Of a stretch of 64,000 nucleotides of DNA, positions 37,451 through 45,896 are shown in pieces (the stretch's first letter is position 1; each line of letters begins with the position of its first letter). The stretch is from Paracoccaceae bacterium. GTDB taxonomy: Bacteria; Pseudomonadota; Alphaproteobacteria; Rhodobacterales; Rhodobacteraceae. The position numbers were made by a program, and so were the translations under genes. The stretch lies in assembly GCA_030697175.1 (NCBI GenBank), contig JAUYQR010000011.1, positions 124,001 to 188,000 on the forward strand. The letters run 5' to 3'. The notes under the pieces were generated by a model. That model was not told the DNA's origin, did not search any database, and saw nothing but the letters and a program-made list of their open reading frames with translations.

Positions 37451-38143
37451 ATGACCGAACCGTCCAGCTACGGCCAGTTCTGCCCCGTCTCTATGGCCGC
37501 CGAAGTTCTCTGCTCCCGCTGGACGGTCGTGCTCCTGCGCGAGCTTTTGGCCGGCAGCACCCGCTTCAACGATCTGCGCCGGGGCTTGCCGCGCATGTCG
37601 CCGACGCTGCTGTCAAAACGCCTGAAGGAACTGGAACTGGCGGGTGTGGTGCACACGGTTCACACCACGGGCGGCCTTTTCGAATACCACCTCACCGAAG
37701 CAGGCGAGGAGTTGCTCCCGATCGTCATGGGCATCGGCTTCTGGGGCCAGCGCTGGGTCGAATCGCGCCTGTCGCTGCGCAATCTCGACCCTGCGCTTCT
37801 GATGTGGGACATGCGCCGCAACCTTGCCACCGATCCGTTGCCAAAGCGCCGCTGCACGATACAGTTTCTGTATCCGGAACTGGCACCGGCCCAGCGCAAC
37901 TACTGGCTGGTCGTGGAATCGGGCAGGGTCGACCTGTGCAGCTTCGATCCGGGATACGAGGTCGATCTTCTGGTGACCAGCTCTCTGCGCACCATGACCT
38001 CGATCTGGATGGGCGTCGCCCGCCTCAGCGCCGAGGTCGAGGCCGGCAAGGTGCAGCTTGACGGCGACCCCGCCATTGCCCGCGCGATGCAGCACTGGCT
38101 GAAGCTGAGCCCCTTCGCCCCCGGTGAACGGCGGGTGGCGTGA
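37451..38143 (+). CDS. HxlR-family winged-helix regulator with SCP2-like C-terminal domain
   Basis: A 230-aa transcription factor. Residues 8-105 are the HxlR wHTH: CPVSMAAEVLCSRWTVVLLREL, GSTRFNDLRRGLPRMSPTLLSKRLKEL-type recognition region, and the wing HTTGGLFEYHLTEAGEEL. Residues 120-225 form a second alpha/beta domain resembling SCP2 sterol-binding folds, seen in several longer HxlR proteins and possibly a ligand sensor. The 'CPV' Cys near the N-terminus is the redox-sensing position in YodB/HypR-type members. Its likely target is the divergent flavoprotein gene. Confidence 0.85.
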   Translation: MTEPSSYGQFCPVSMAAEVLCSRWTVVLLRELLAGSTRFNDLRRGLPRMSPTLLSKRLKELELAGVVHTVHTTGGLFEYHLTEAGEELLPIVMGIGFWGQRWVESRLSLRNLDPALLMWDMRRNLATDPLPKRRCTIQFLYPELAPAQRNYWLVVESGRVDLCSFDPGYEVDLLVTSSLRTMTSIWMGVARLSAEVEAGKVQLDGDPAIARAMQHWLKLSPFAPGERRVA

Positions 38144-38203
38144 GCGGTTAAGAAACTCCTAACCCGCCACGTCAAGCCTTTGATTTCATTGCACCGAAAA
38201 GCA

Positions 38204-38220
38204 TGTCCCACGGTGGGACA
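38204..38220. repeat. Perfect 17-nt palindrome in a convergent gap
   Basis: TGTCCCAC-G-GTGGGACA has two perfect 8-nt arms around one base. It lies in the 103-nt AT-richer gap between the HxlR gene and a convergent small gene. It could be a terminator stem, a protein operator or a dispersed element; one copy is seen in this window. Confidence 0.55.
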
Positions 38221-38246
38221 GGCCAAGCGGCAAGCATCGGGGCACG

Positions 38247-38606
38247 CTAGTCCTCAGCCTGCCAAAGCGGCCCCAGCATCCCCGCCAGCGCGGCAAAAGC
38301 CGCGTCCCGCCCATCGGCCCCCGGCTTGATCTTCACCGCCACCGAAGACGCCCAGCCCAGCGCCCCGGCCTTCTCGGCCCGGATGCTGATCATCAACCCC
38401 TCCGGCCCCGCCACCACCGCCTCGACCGCATCCTCCGCGCCAAAGGCCTCGTCCGTCACCTCGAACCAGACCGGCCCGCCTTCCACCGCCTGCCGGAACA
38501 GGACATAGCCCTCGTCCTCCGCCTCGCCCTCGGCAAAGCCCACGAACAACTGGCCCTCATCCTCGACCACCGACCCGTAAGCCGCCGTCACCTCGATATC
38601 GGCCAT
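38247..38606 (-). CDS. Small acidic hypothetical protein
   Basis: A 119-aa strongly acidic soluble protein without signal or membrane segments. It reads as strands and turns (QLFVGFAEGEAEDEGYVLFR, GPVWFEVTDEAFGAEDAVEA, GLMISIRAEKA) with a C-terminal helix. Some resemblance to small Imm10-like immunity folds can be imagined, but I would not name it. It starts 2 nt after the hemF stop on the same strand, so it is translated with hemF. Codon usage matches neighbours. Confidence 0.65.
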   Translation of the reverse strand: MADIEVTAAYGSVVEDEGQLFVGFAEGEAEDEGYVLFRQAVEGGPVWFEVTDEAFGAEDAVEAVVAGPEGLMISIRAEKAGALGWASSVAVKIKPGADGRDAAFAALAGMLGPLWQAED

Positions 38607-38607
38607 C

Positions 38608-39474
38608 TCAATACCACTTCGCGATGGGCGGCAGGCTCATCAGCACCGCATTGGCATCATGCCCCGTCTCCAGCCCGAACTTGGTGCCCCGGTCGTAGAC
38701 AAGGTTGTACTCGGCATAAAGCCCGCGGTGCCGCAACTGCTGCTCGCGGTCGTCCTCGGTCCATGCCGTGCCCTGCCGCCGCTCGGTCACCGGCACGAAG
38801 GCCGGCAGGAACGCAGCACCCACGGCTTGGGTAAAGGCGAAATCCGCCTCCCAGTCGCCGGTGTTCAGGTCATCATAGAAGATGCCGCCTACCCCCCGCG
38901 CCCGCCCCCGGTGCGGCACAAAGAAATACTCATCCGCCCAGGCCTTGAACCGGGTGTAATAGTCCGGCGAATGGGCATCACAGGCCGCCTGCATTGCCCC
39001 GTGAAAATGCGCCGTATCCTCGGCATACTCGATCGCCGGGTTCAGGTCCGCCCCGCCACCGAACCACGCGGCCCCCGGCGTCCAGAACATCCGCGTATTC
39101 ATATGGACCGCCGGGCTGTGCGGGTTGCCCATATGGGCGACAAGGGAAATGCCGCTGGCCCAAAACCGCGGATCTTCCGCCATTCCCGGCACCCCGCGCG
39201 CCGCCATCGCCTTTTGCGCCCGTTCGCCCAGGGTGCCATGCACCTCGGATACGTTGACGCCCACCTTCTCGAACACCCGGCCGCCGCGCATCACGCTCAT
39301 CAGCCCGCCGCCGCCATCGGCCCGCACTGTCGGCGTTACCTCGAACCGGCCCGGCGTGCCGGACCCGAACTCATCCTCCAGCCGTTCGAACTCGGCCACG
39401 ATCCGGTCGCGCAAAACCCGGAACCAAGCCGCGGCACGGGACTTGTGGCTGTCATACGGATCGGTCATCGTCAA
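38608..39474 (-). CDS. hemF: Oxygen-dependent coproporphyrinogen III oxidase
   Basis: Aerobic enzyme converting coproporphyrinogen III to protoporphyrinogen IX with O2. The 288-aa sequence carries the HemF blocks GGGGLMSVMRGGRVFEKVGV (as DGGGGLMSVMRG), HMNTRMFWTPGAAWFGGG, DLNPAIEYAEDTAHFH, GVGGIFYDDLNTGDW and the C-terminal YAEYNLVYDRGTKFGLETG. The start has two ATGs two codons apart (MTMT). The anaerobic counterpart hemN is 18 kb away next to fnrL. Confidence 0.96.
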   Translation of the reverse strand: MTMTDPYDSHKSRAAAWFRVLRDRIVAEFERLEDEFGSGTPGRFEVTPTVRADGGGGLMSVMRGGRVFEKVGVNVSEVHGTLGERAQKAMAARGVPGMAEDPRFWASGISLVAHMGNPHSPAVHMNTRMFWTPGAAWFGGGADLNPAIEYAEDTAHFHGAMQAACDAHSPDYYTRFKAWADEYFFVPHRGRARGVGGIFYDDLNTGDWEADFAFTQAVGAAFLPAFVPVTERRQGTAWTEDDREQQLRHRGLYAEYNLVYDRGTKFGLETGHDANAVLMSLPPIAKWY

Positions 39475-39572
39475 AGTCTCCCAAAGCTGACAGCGCCATG
39501 CCTAACACCGTGGCGCGACCGTTTCCAACAGGACATTTGGCCCGCCCAACCCTTCAGAAAGCGAGTTCACCG

Positions 39573-39968
39573 ATGAAACGCCTTCTTCTTCTTCCCGCCC
39601 TTCTGGCCCTCACCGCCTGCGGCACGCCCCAAGACCAGTGCATCAACCGCAACACCCGTGACCTGCGCACCATCGACCGCCTGATCACCGAAACCAAAGG
39701 CAACCTCGACCGTGGCTACGCCTACGAGGAAGTCACCATCTGGAGGCCAAGCTGGGAATATTGCGATCCCCCGCCCGTGGCCGAAGGCGAGCAGCCGCCG
39801 CCGCCGCGCCTGTGTCTGGACGAGGAGCAGGAAACCATCCGCCGCCCCAAGGCCATCGACCTTGCCGCCGAGGCGAAAAAGCTGGACGGACTGCTTGCCA
39901 AGCGGGCCCAGCTTGCCCGCGCGGCCGAACCGGTCATCGCCCAGTGCCGGGCGCAATATCCTGAATGA
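39573..39968 (+). CDS. Predicted lipoprotein
   Basis: A 131-aa protein with a type II signal: KRLLLLPALLALTACG has the lipobox LTAC, with the lipidated Cys at residue 16. The mature part is charged, has four more Cys residues and a helical end (IDLAAEAKKLDGLLAKRAQLA, likely a short coiled coil). I do not recognise the family. It has its own start (ATG 39573) about 100 nt from divergent hemF and meets the SDR gene tail to tail with no gap. Probably anchored in the outer or inner membrane facing the periplasm. Confidence 0.75.
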   Translation: MKRLLLLPALLALTACGTPQDQCINRNTRDLRTIDRLITETKGNLDRGYAYEEVTIWRPSWEYCDPPPVAEGEQPPPPRLCLDEEQETIRRPKAIDLAAEAKKLDGLLAKRAQLARAAEPVIAQCRAQYPE

Positions 39969-40781
39969 TCAGTGAGCGGGCGCGGACACCGCGTCGATCA
40001 GGCTGCGCCCGCCATCCACCGTGATTACCTGGCCCGTCACGAACCCCGCCGCATCGGAGGCAAGAAACTGCACCACCTCGGCCAGTTCCGCGGGTGCCGC
40101 AATCCGGCCAAGCGGCGTGCCGTCAGCGATGCAGTCGCGATAACCGGGGTGTTCCTTCAGGCTGGTCTGCAGGCTGGCGCTCATCACGCTGCCAAAGGCA
40201 ATCGCATTGACCCGGATGCCCTTTGGCGCAAGCGCCACGGCCATCGACCGCGTCATCTGGTCAATCGCTGCCGACGCGATGGAATATCCCAACAGCTCGG
40301 GCCGCGTGTGCTGTGCTGCAATCGACGAGATGTTGATGATCGCCCCCAGCATCGTGCCCGCCTCGACCTCGGCCCGCTCACCGTGCTGGATCATCCGCTT
40401 CGCCGTCATCTGCGACAGCCTCAGCGCGGTCAGCAGGTTTTGCTGCAACAGATCCTCGACACAGTCACCCTCGGGGTTCAAAAGGTCCGACACCACCATC
40501 TTCCGGCTTGCGTTCACCAGGATGTCCACGCGGTCGAACGCATCGAACGTGGCCGACAGCAGGTTCGCGATGGTCAGCTTTTCGGTCAGATCGCCGGCGA
40601 ACATCCGTACCGCGCCCTCCGCCCGGGCCTCTTCGCCGACCTCATCCTCCAGCCGCGCCTCGTCGATGTCGGCGAACATCACATTGGCACCCTTGTCGAC
40701 CAGATGCCGCGCAATGGCGAGGCCAAGGCCGTTCGCGGCCCCGGTCACGATGGCAGTCTTGCCAGAGATGGAAAAGGACAT
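39969..40781 (-). CDS. Short-chain dehydrogenase/reductase lacking the catalytic lysine
   Basis: A 270-aa classical-SDR-fold protein. The cofactor site is normal: TGAANGLG (13-20) and an acidic end to beta-2 (ADID), favouring NAD(H). The NNAG motif is replaced by VNAS. Ser152/Ser153 and Tyr166 are present, but the residue four after Tyr is Ser170 (YSIAS) where the family has Lys. The C-terminal VDGGRSL is typical. Without the lysine, ordinary SDR catalysis should be weak; it may be a binding protein or use another proton relay. It lies 30 nt downstream of the methyltransferase gene on the same strand. Confidence 0.85.
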   Translation of the reverse strand: MSFSISGKTAIVTGAANGLGLAIARHLVDKGANVMFADIDEARLEDEVGEEARAEGAVRMFAGDLTEKLTIANLLSATFDAFDRVDILVNASRKMVVSDLLNPEGDCVEDLLQQNLLTALRLSQMTAKRMIQHGERAEVEAGTMLGAIINISSIAAQHTRPELLGYSIASAAIDQMTRSMAVALAPKGIRVNAIAFGSVMSASLQTSLKEHPGYRDCIADGTPLGRIAAPAELAEVVQFLASDAAGFVTGQVITVDGGRSLIDAVSAPAH

Positions 40782-40811
40782 CAGGTCGCTCCGATCGAGG
40801 TCAGTTCAAGG

Positions 40812-41795
40812 TCAGTGTTTTGGTCGTCTGGGCTTGGCCGCGCGGATCACGCGAAACGCGCCGTCACCGCCCGCGTCCTCCACGCTCAGGAACAGTTCGG
40901 TCAGCACCGCATCATAGGGCAGGTGGCGGTTCGCAACCATCCACAGCACCCCGTCGGGCGCCAGCATCCGCCGCGCGGCGCGGATGAAGGAAACCCCCAG
41001 CGCCAGATCCGCCGCGCGCGAGGTGTGAAAGGGCGGGTTCATCACCACCGTTTCCACCAGATTTTCCGGCCGGAAGGTCGTCGCATCGGCCCAGTGGAAC
41101 CGCGCCCGCTCGTCCGGCAGGTTGACCCGCGCACAGGCGAGTGCGGCATCATCGGCTTCGACAACTTCCAGCCGCTTCACGCCCTCGCGCGCCAGGATCG
41201 CACGGCCCAAAAAGCCCCAGCCCGCCCCCAGATCAGCCACCTTCGGGCCAAGCCGCGCCGGCAAGGCCGCCGCCAGCAAGACCGACCCCCGGTCCGGGCC
41301 ATCGGCAGAAAACACGCCCGGCAGCGTCTGGAAACCAGCCTCGATCACCGTTGGCCGCGCCGCCCAATCCTCAAGCCCCGGCCCGGCGCGAAACGTCGCC
41401 AGCTTGCCATGCGCCTTCGACAGGCTTTCCGACACCGCGACCCGCCCGCGCAGATCCTTCAGGACGGCATCAACCCCGTCGGTCTTTTGCCCATCAACCG
41501 CGATCACCCCACCCGGAGCAACCTCTGCCGCCGCCTGCGCGATCAGCGCCCGCGCCTCGGCCTTGGCGCGCGGCAGGCAAACGACTGCCGCCGCATACGG
41601 CGGTGCGGGTTCCACCGCGTAACGCTGCGCGAAATGGTCATGGTCCGGCTTGAACCCGGTCAGCACCACAACCCGGTCCTGCGGCAGATCCGACAGATCA
41701 TCGCCGATGCGCGGACGGTAAACCGCGATCAGACCATCGTCCGGCACCGCAAAGGCACCGGTCTCCAGCGCAAGGGAAAGTCGGGCTGACCGCAT
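40812..41795 (-). CDS. RsmC-like 16S rRNA guanine-N2 methyltransferase
   Basis: SAM-dependent class I methyltransferase of the RsmC/RsmD-like group (327 aa), expected to modify a guanine such as G1207 in helix 34 of 16S rRNA. The N-terminal pseudo-domain is followed by the catalytic half with SAM motif I KVADLGAGWGFLGRAIL, acidic motif LEVVEADDAALACARVN and the base-flipping NPPFH. The closing YDAVLTELF matches RsmC. It is 48 nt downstream of clpS on the same strand. RlmG is the closest alternative. Confidence 0.82.
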   Translation of the reverse strand: MRSARLSLALETGAFAVPDDGLIAVYRPRIGDDLSDLPQDRVVVLTGFKPDHDHFAQRYAVEPAPPYAAAVVCLPRAKAEARALIAQAAAEVAPGGVIAVDGQKTDGVDAVLKDLRGRVAVSESLSKAHGKLATFRAGPGLEDWAARPTVIEAGFQTLPGVFSADGPDRGSVLLAAALPARLGPKVADLGAGWGFLGRAILAREGVKRLEVVEADDAALACARVNLPDERARFHWADATTFRPENLVETVVMNPPFHTSRAADLALGVSFIRAARRMLAPDGVLWMVANRHLPYDAVLTELFLSVEDAGGDGAFRVIRAAKPRRPKH

Positions 41796-41843
41796 GGGCA
41801 GGCGCCGGGGCGCCCTACACTCCCGTCGGGGAAAAGGCGCGGA

Positions 41844-42167
41844 TCATTCCTTTTCCATCGTGCATTGCAGCGGATGCTGGTGCCGGCGGGCGAAATCCAT
41901 CACCTGCGCCACCTTGGTTTCCGCCACTTCAAACGAAAACACCCCCACCACCGCCAGCCCCTTCTTGTGGACCGTCAGCATGATGTCGAAGGCCTGCGCA
42001 TGGTTCAGCCCGAAGAACCGCTCCAGCACATGCACGACAAACTCCATCGGCGTGTAGTCATCGTTCAGCAGCATCACCTTGTAGAGGGGCGGCCGCTCGG
42101 TCTTTGATTTCGGCTTTGTCAGCAAAGACGTGTCCTGCCCCGGACCATCCGTCTTGTCGGACATCAT
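41844..42167 (-). CDS. clpS: ATP-dependent Clp protease adaptor ClpS
   Basis: N-end-rule adaptor that delivers substrates to ClpAP. The core [20 protein letters not shown] with the N-degron pocket, [19 protein letters not shown] and [19 protein letters not shown] is complete. The N-terminal 30 residues form the usual disordered extension. Start choice is open: adjacent ATGs at 42167 and 42164, and a GTG at 42185 ten nt after GGAG. clpA, which often follows clpS, is not next to it here. Confidence 0.93.
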   Translation of the reverse strand: MMSDKTDGPGQDTSLLTKPKSKTERPPLYKVMLLNDDYTPMEFVVHVLERFFGLNHAQAFDIMLTVHKKGLAVVGVFSFEVAETKVAQVMDFARRHQHPLQCTMEKE

Positions 42168-42335
42168 CAATGGGCGTTGCGACACGGGTCAGTGGCTCCG
42201 TCAGGGTGGATTCGGGGATCAAGCGCTTGTGGAGCCAATATAGCCGATTTTGCTGCGGCGGAAAGGGGTCAGGGGCGCGCGGGCCTTGCACCCCGCGCCT
42301 GATCCAAGGCAACAAGCTGAAAAGGGGTGACAGCC

Positions 42336-43028
42336 ATGCTCAGCACGATCGGTTTTGATGCGGACGATACGCTGTGGCAGAACGAGACGTTCTTCCGGCT
42401 GACGCAGGACCGCTTTGCCACGTTGCTTGCCGACTACGCCGATGCCACCCACCTGCACGACCGCTTGCTTGCTGCCGAACGGCGCAACATCGGCCACTAC
42501 GGTTTTGGCGTGAAGGGCTTTACCCTGTCGATGATCGAAACCGCAATCGAGGTGACGGATGCCCGCGTTCCCGCCTCGGTCATCGCCGAACTGGTCGCCG
42601 CCGGGCGCGAGATGCTGGAACACCCGATCGAGCTTTTGCCCCACGTTCGCGCCACCGTGACGGCCCTGGCGCAGGAGTATCGCATCGTCCTCATCACCAA
42701 GGGCGACCTTCTGGATCAGGAACGCAAACTTGCGCAATCCGGTCTGGGCGACCTGTTCGACGCGGTCGAGATCGTGTCGCACAAGACCGCCGCCGCCTAC
42801 ACCACGATCTTCCGCCGCCACGGCACCGGCGCCGATCAGGCGATGATGGTCGGCAATTCCTTGAAATCCGATGTCATTCCCGCGCTTGAGGCCGGAAGTT
42901 GGGGTGTCTACATTCCGCACGGTCTGACCTGGGCGCTGGAAACCGCCGACCTTCCCGTCGACCATCACCGGCTTCACGAACTGACCGACCTCTCGGCGCT
43001 TCCCGCGCTCGTGGCTCGCCTCGCTTGA
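42336..43028 (+). CDS. HAD-superfamily phosphatase
   Basis: A 230-aa haloacid-dehalogenase-like hydrolase. Motif I is DADDT (GFDADDTLWQNE, nucleophile and general acid/base Asp), motif II is LITKGD, motif III is the Lys in SHKTAA and motif IV is GNSLKSDVIPALEAG. The helical cap lies between residues 20 and 100 (subclass C1, YjjG/phosphoglycolate-phosphatase style). AAGGGG precedes the ATG at 42336. The substrate is unknown; nucleotide or sugar phosphates are typical. Confidence 0.87.
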   Translation: MLSTIGFDADDTLWQNETFFRLTQDRFATLLADYADATHLHDRLLAAERRNIGHYGFGVKGFTLSMIETAIEVTDARVPASVIAELVAAGREMLEHPIELLPHVRATVTALAQEYRIVLITKGDLLDQERKLAQSGLGDLFDAVEIVSHKTAAAYTTIFRRHGTGADQAMMVGNSLKSDVIPALEAGSWGVYIPHGLTWALETADLPVDHHRLHELTDLSALPALVARLA

Positions 43029-43234
43029 AGGTCTATACCTAGCCCATCAAGCGCAGAAATACCCTACATATGGCCCTCTCTTGCAGACTGCTGCATCCCT
43101 GCAACTGAATGAGCTACTCCGGCAAAGTCATTGTAAAATGTGGGTTTTCGGAACCGGGTGGCTGTGCTAGCCTCCACTCGAGGCAGAAAAATCGACACCG
43201 GAAATTCGGGTCGGACAGGCAAAGGGACAGCGAC
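43029..43234 (+). promoter_or_regulatory. 206-nt upstream region of the DD-carboxypeptidase gene
   Basis: Visibly richer in A and T than its neighbours, with short runs such as TCATTGTAAAATG and CAGAAAAATCG, and no plausible gene. A long leader or promoter for the downstream gene is likely. I see no firm operator, hairpin or riboswitch pattern. Confidence 0.4.
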
Positions 43235-45214
43235 GTGGCATCGCTATTCGGGCGGATCATCCGCATTTATCTCGTTGCATTCGCGGCTTTCGCCGTCGTT
43301 TTCACATCATCGGCTCAGGCGGCACCCTTCGCAGCCATCGTGATCGACGCCCGCTCCGGCGAGGTGCTTTATGAAAAGAACGCCGACGCGCGGCTGCACC
43401 CGGCCTCGCTGACCAAGATGATGACGCTTTACATCGCGTTTCAGGAAATCGAAGCGGGCCGCCTGTCACTGGATACCAGGGTGACCGTCACCAAATACGC
43501 CGCCTCGCAGCCGCCATCGCGGTTGGGCCTGAAGCCTGGCCAGAAGATCGCCCTGCGCTACCTGATCCGCGCCGCCGCCGTGAAATCGGCCAACGACGCC
43601 GCCTCGGCCATCGGCGACCACATCGGTGGCAATGCCGAAGCCTTCGCCAAACGGATGACCCGCACCGCCAAGCAGCTTGGCATGACGAACACCACCTTCA
43701 AGAACGCCAATGGTCTGACCGCCAAGGGCCACCTGTCGTCGGCGCGTGACATGAACACGCTGGGTCGGCATCTGTTTTACGACTTCCCGCAGTATTACAA
43801 CATCTTCTCGCGCCGCACCGCTGATGCCGGCGTCGCCACCGTGCGCAACACCAACTCTCGCTTTCTTGACGGCTACGAAGGCGCGGATGGCATCAAGACC
43901 GGCTACACCAACCCCGCCGGTTTCAATCTGACCGCCTCGGCGCAGCGCGGCGGCAAGCGCATCATCGCCACCGTGTTCGGCGGCACCTCGACCGCGCAGC
44001 GCAACGCCAAGATGGCCGAACTGATGGATCTCGGCTTCAAGTCCGCCAAGAACCGCGTCACCGAACAGCCGCCCGTCGCACCCGAAGCCCCCGCCGACCT
44101 GCTGCTCTCCAGCGCTGAACCGCAGATCGACGTGCCGGATGCCGAAGGCGGCGCCGCCAAGACCGTCCGCGTCTCGGGCGAGGTGCGCGTGTCGCCCCGG
44201 CCCAAGCCGCGTCCCGATGTGCCGGTCGTGCCGGACGCCGTCGCCATCGCACTGGCCGAAAGCATCGAAGGGGCGCTGGTCGAAGCCAATGCCGAACCCG
44301 CCCCGGAAGGCACGCTGGATTTCCAGGCCGAAGCCATTGCCTTGGCTCCCGAAGCTGTCGCAGAGGGTCCGGCCGACTCGGCGGTAGAAACCGCTGCCGT
44401 CTCTGACGAGGCGACAGAGGCGGCCGTGGCGCTTGCGCTTGCCGCCACCGCAGAACCCGGCACGCTTGATGCGCAGGCCGCCCAACTGGCCAATGCAGCC
44501 GATCCCGTCCTTCTCGCCGAGGCCACGACCCCCGAAACAGCGCCGGTCGATGACGCGCTTGCCGCCGTCAAGCCAAAGCCACGCCCCGACCGCCCCGCCG
44601 ACACCCTCGTTGCCGAGGCAGCCGAAGGTGTGGCCGAGGAAATCATTGTCGCCGAGGCCGAACCGGAACTCGTTGTAACCGACCCCGGCACCCTGCTGAC
44701 CGAAGAGGGCACCCTGCTGACCGAAGAGGGCATCATCGCCGCCGCAGACATGCAGCCCGAAATGCCGCAGCTCATCAAGGACGGCCTGCCCGAAGTCACC
44801 GACGTCGAAACCGTGGCCGCCGCCAACGCAGCCCCACTTGACGCGGCCCCCGTGGCCGCCCTTGCGGTCGCCACCATCACCACGCGCAAGGCCCCGATCT
44901 TCGACAGCGCCGAACCGGCCGAGGTCGAGGTCGCCGCTGCCGAACAGGAGGTCGTGGTCGTGAAATCCACCTCTGGCGGGCGTCACTTCGGCGTCAACGT
45001 GGGTGATTTCACCTCGCGCTATGAAGCTGAACGCGCGCTGCTGAAAACCGCGCTCGCCGAAAGTGCCACCCTGAACGAAGGGCTGCGCAAGATCAGCCAG
45101 AAAGACGGTGCCTGGCACGCCAACTTCATGGGCCTCACCGAAGAGCAGGCGAACCTTGCCTGCCGTCGCCTGAAAGCCCGCGCCATTCCATGCGAAACAT
45201 TGGGAGAAGGCTGA
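43235..45214 (+). CDS. D-alanyl-D-alanine carboxypeptidase (S11) with long linker and C-terminal SPOR domain
   Basis: Penicillin-binding DD-peptidase trimming pentapeptides in the periplasm. A GTG start at 43235, 7 nt after AGGGA, gives a signal peptide (FAAFAVVFTSSAQA). Catalytic motifs are Ser58-x-x-Lys61 (SLTK), Ser118-Ala-Asn120 and Lys221-Thr-Gly. After residue 300 comes an unusual Ala/Glu/Pro-rich linker of about 270 residues with two KPRPD-type motifs, repeated PGTLD/LxxEEG units and a perfect 21-bp duplication. The last 75 residues (FGVNVGDFTSRYEAERALLK to the end) are a SPOR domain, which binds denuded glycan at the septum. So the enzyme is probably recruited to division sites. Length 659 aa is well above the usual 390. 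Confidence 0.93.
   Translation: MASLFGRIIRIYLVAFAAFAVVFTSSAQAAPFAAIVIDARSGEVLYEKNADARLHPASLTKMMTLYIAFQEIEAGRLSLDTRVTVTKYAASQPPSRLGLKPGQKIALRYLIRAAAVKSANDAASAIGDHIGGNAEAFAKRMTRTAKQLGMTNTTFKNANGLTAKGHLSSARDMNTLGRHLFYDFPQYYNIFSRRTADAGVATVRNTNSRFLDGYEGADGIKTGYTNPAGFNLTASAQRGGKRIIATVFGGTSTAQRNAKMAELMDLGFKSAKNRVTEQPPVAPEAPADLLLSSAEPQIDVPDAEGGAAKTVRVSGEVRVSPRPKPRPDVPVVPDAVAIALAESIEGALVEANAEPAPEGTLDFQAEAIALAPEAVAEGPADSAVETAAVSDEATEAAVALALAATAEPGTLDAQAAQLANAADPVLLAEATTPETAPVDDALAAVKPKPRPDRPADTLVAEAAEGVAEEIIVAEAEPELVVTDPGTLLTEEGTLLTEEGIIAAADMQPEMPQLIKDGLPEVTDVETVAAANAAPLDAAPVAALAVATITTRKAPIFDSAEPAEVEVAAAEQEVVVVKSTSGGRHFGVNVGDFTSRYEAERALLKTALAESATLNEGLRKISQKDGAWHANFMGLTEEQANLACRRLKARAIPCETLGEG
44687..44728 (+). 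repeat. Perfect 21-bp tandem duplication in the carboxypeptidase linker
   Basis: Two exact head-to-tail copies, each encoding GTLLTEE. They lie in the low-complexity linker before the SPOR domain and keep the frame. Confidence 0.93.
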
Positions 45215-45891
45215 TGGTCGCGCTCGTCTTTCCGGCCCTGCCGACCGTCACCCTTCCCGTCACCGGGCGGGCTGAACGCTTTCCGATCCGCCGCGTGTTC
45301 TGCGTCGGGCGCAACTACGCCGAACACAGCCGCGAGATGGGTGGCGACCCCGAGGCTGAACCACCGTTCTTCTTCACCAAACCCGCTGACGCTGTGGTGG
45401 AATCGGGCAGCCGCATCCCGTATCCGCCCGCCACCGCCAACCTGCACCACGAGGCGGAACTGGTTGTCGCCATCGGCCGCAGCGGCGCGATGCTCACAGA
45501 ATCCGAGGCCGAGGCACTGGTCTGGGGCCACGCCTCCGGCAACGACCTCACCCGCCGCGACCTTCAGGCCCAGGCCAAGGCAACCCGCCGCCCGTGGGAC
45601 ATGTCAAAGGCGTTCGACAAATCCGCCATCGTCGGCAGCATCCGCCCCGGCCCGATCGGCGACGCCGCGATCCGCTGCATCGTCAACGGCACGCAGCGCC
45701 AATCGGCGCGCCTGTCGGATATGGTCTGGTCGGTTCCCGCGATCATCGCCGCCTTGTCAAAGCTGGTTTCGCTGGCCCCCGGCGACCTGATCTTCACCGG
45801 CACCCCGGCAGGCGTCGGCCCGCTGGTATCCGGTGACATCTGCACGGTCGAAGTCGAAGGCCTGCCCCACGCGACGGTCACCATCGCCTGA
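45214..45891 (+). CDS. Fumarylacetoacetate hydrolase (FAH) family protein
   Basis: A 225-aa metal-dependent FAH-fold protein, members of which hydrolyse or decarboxylate diketo acids (acylpyruvate, oxaloacetate). Family segments: FCVGRNYAEHSREMG, FFFTKPADAVV, metal-binding HHEAELVVAIG with Glu pair, GHASGNDLTRRDLQ, and FTGTPAGVGPLVSGD. The length fits the short YcgM-type subgroup. GAGAAGG precedes the ATG, which overlaps the carboxypeptidase stop (TGATG), so the genes are coupled although functionally unrelated by known roles. It ends 5 nt from convergent ccoS. Confidence 0.88.
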   Translation: MVALVFPALPTVTLPVTGRAERFPIRRVFCVGRNYAEHSREMGGDPEAEPPFFFTKPADAVVESGSRIPYPPATANLHHEAELVVAIGRSGAMLTESEAEALVWGHASGNDLTRRDLQAQAKATRRPWDMSKAFDKSAIVGSIRPGPIGDAAIRCIVNGTQRQSARLSDMVWSVPAIIAALSKLVSLAPGDLIFTGTPAGVGPLVSGDICTVEVEGLPHATVTIA

Positions 45892-45896
45892 CCGTG

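Noticed and set aside
38148-38163. TTAA-N7-CTAAC, considered as a CtrA site
   Set aside because: One half-site has a mismatch and the position is between two convergent gene ends, where a cell-cycle promoter is not expected.
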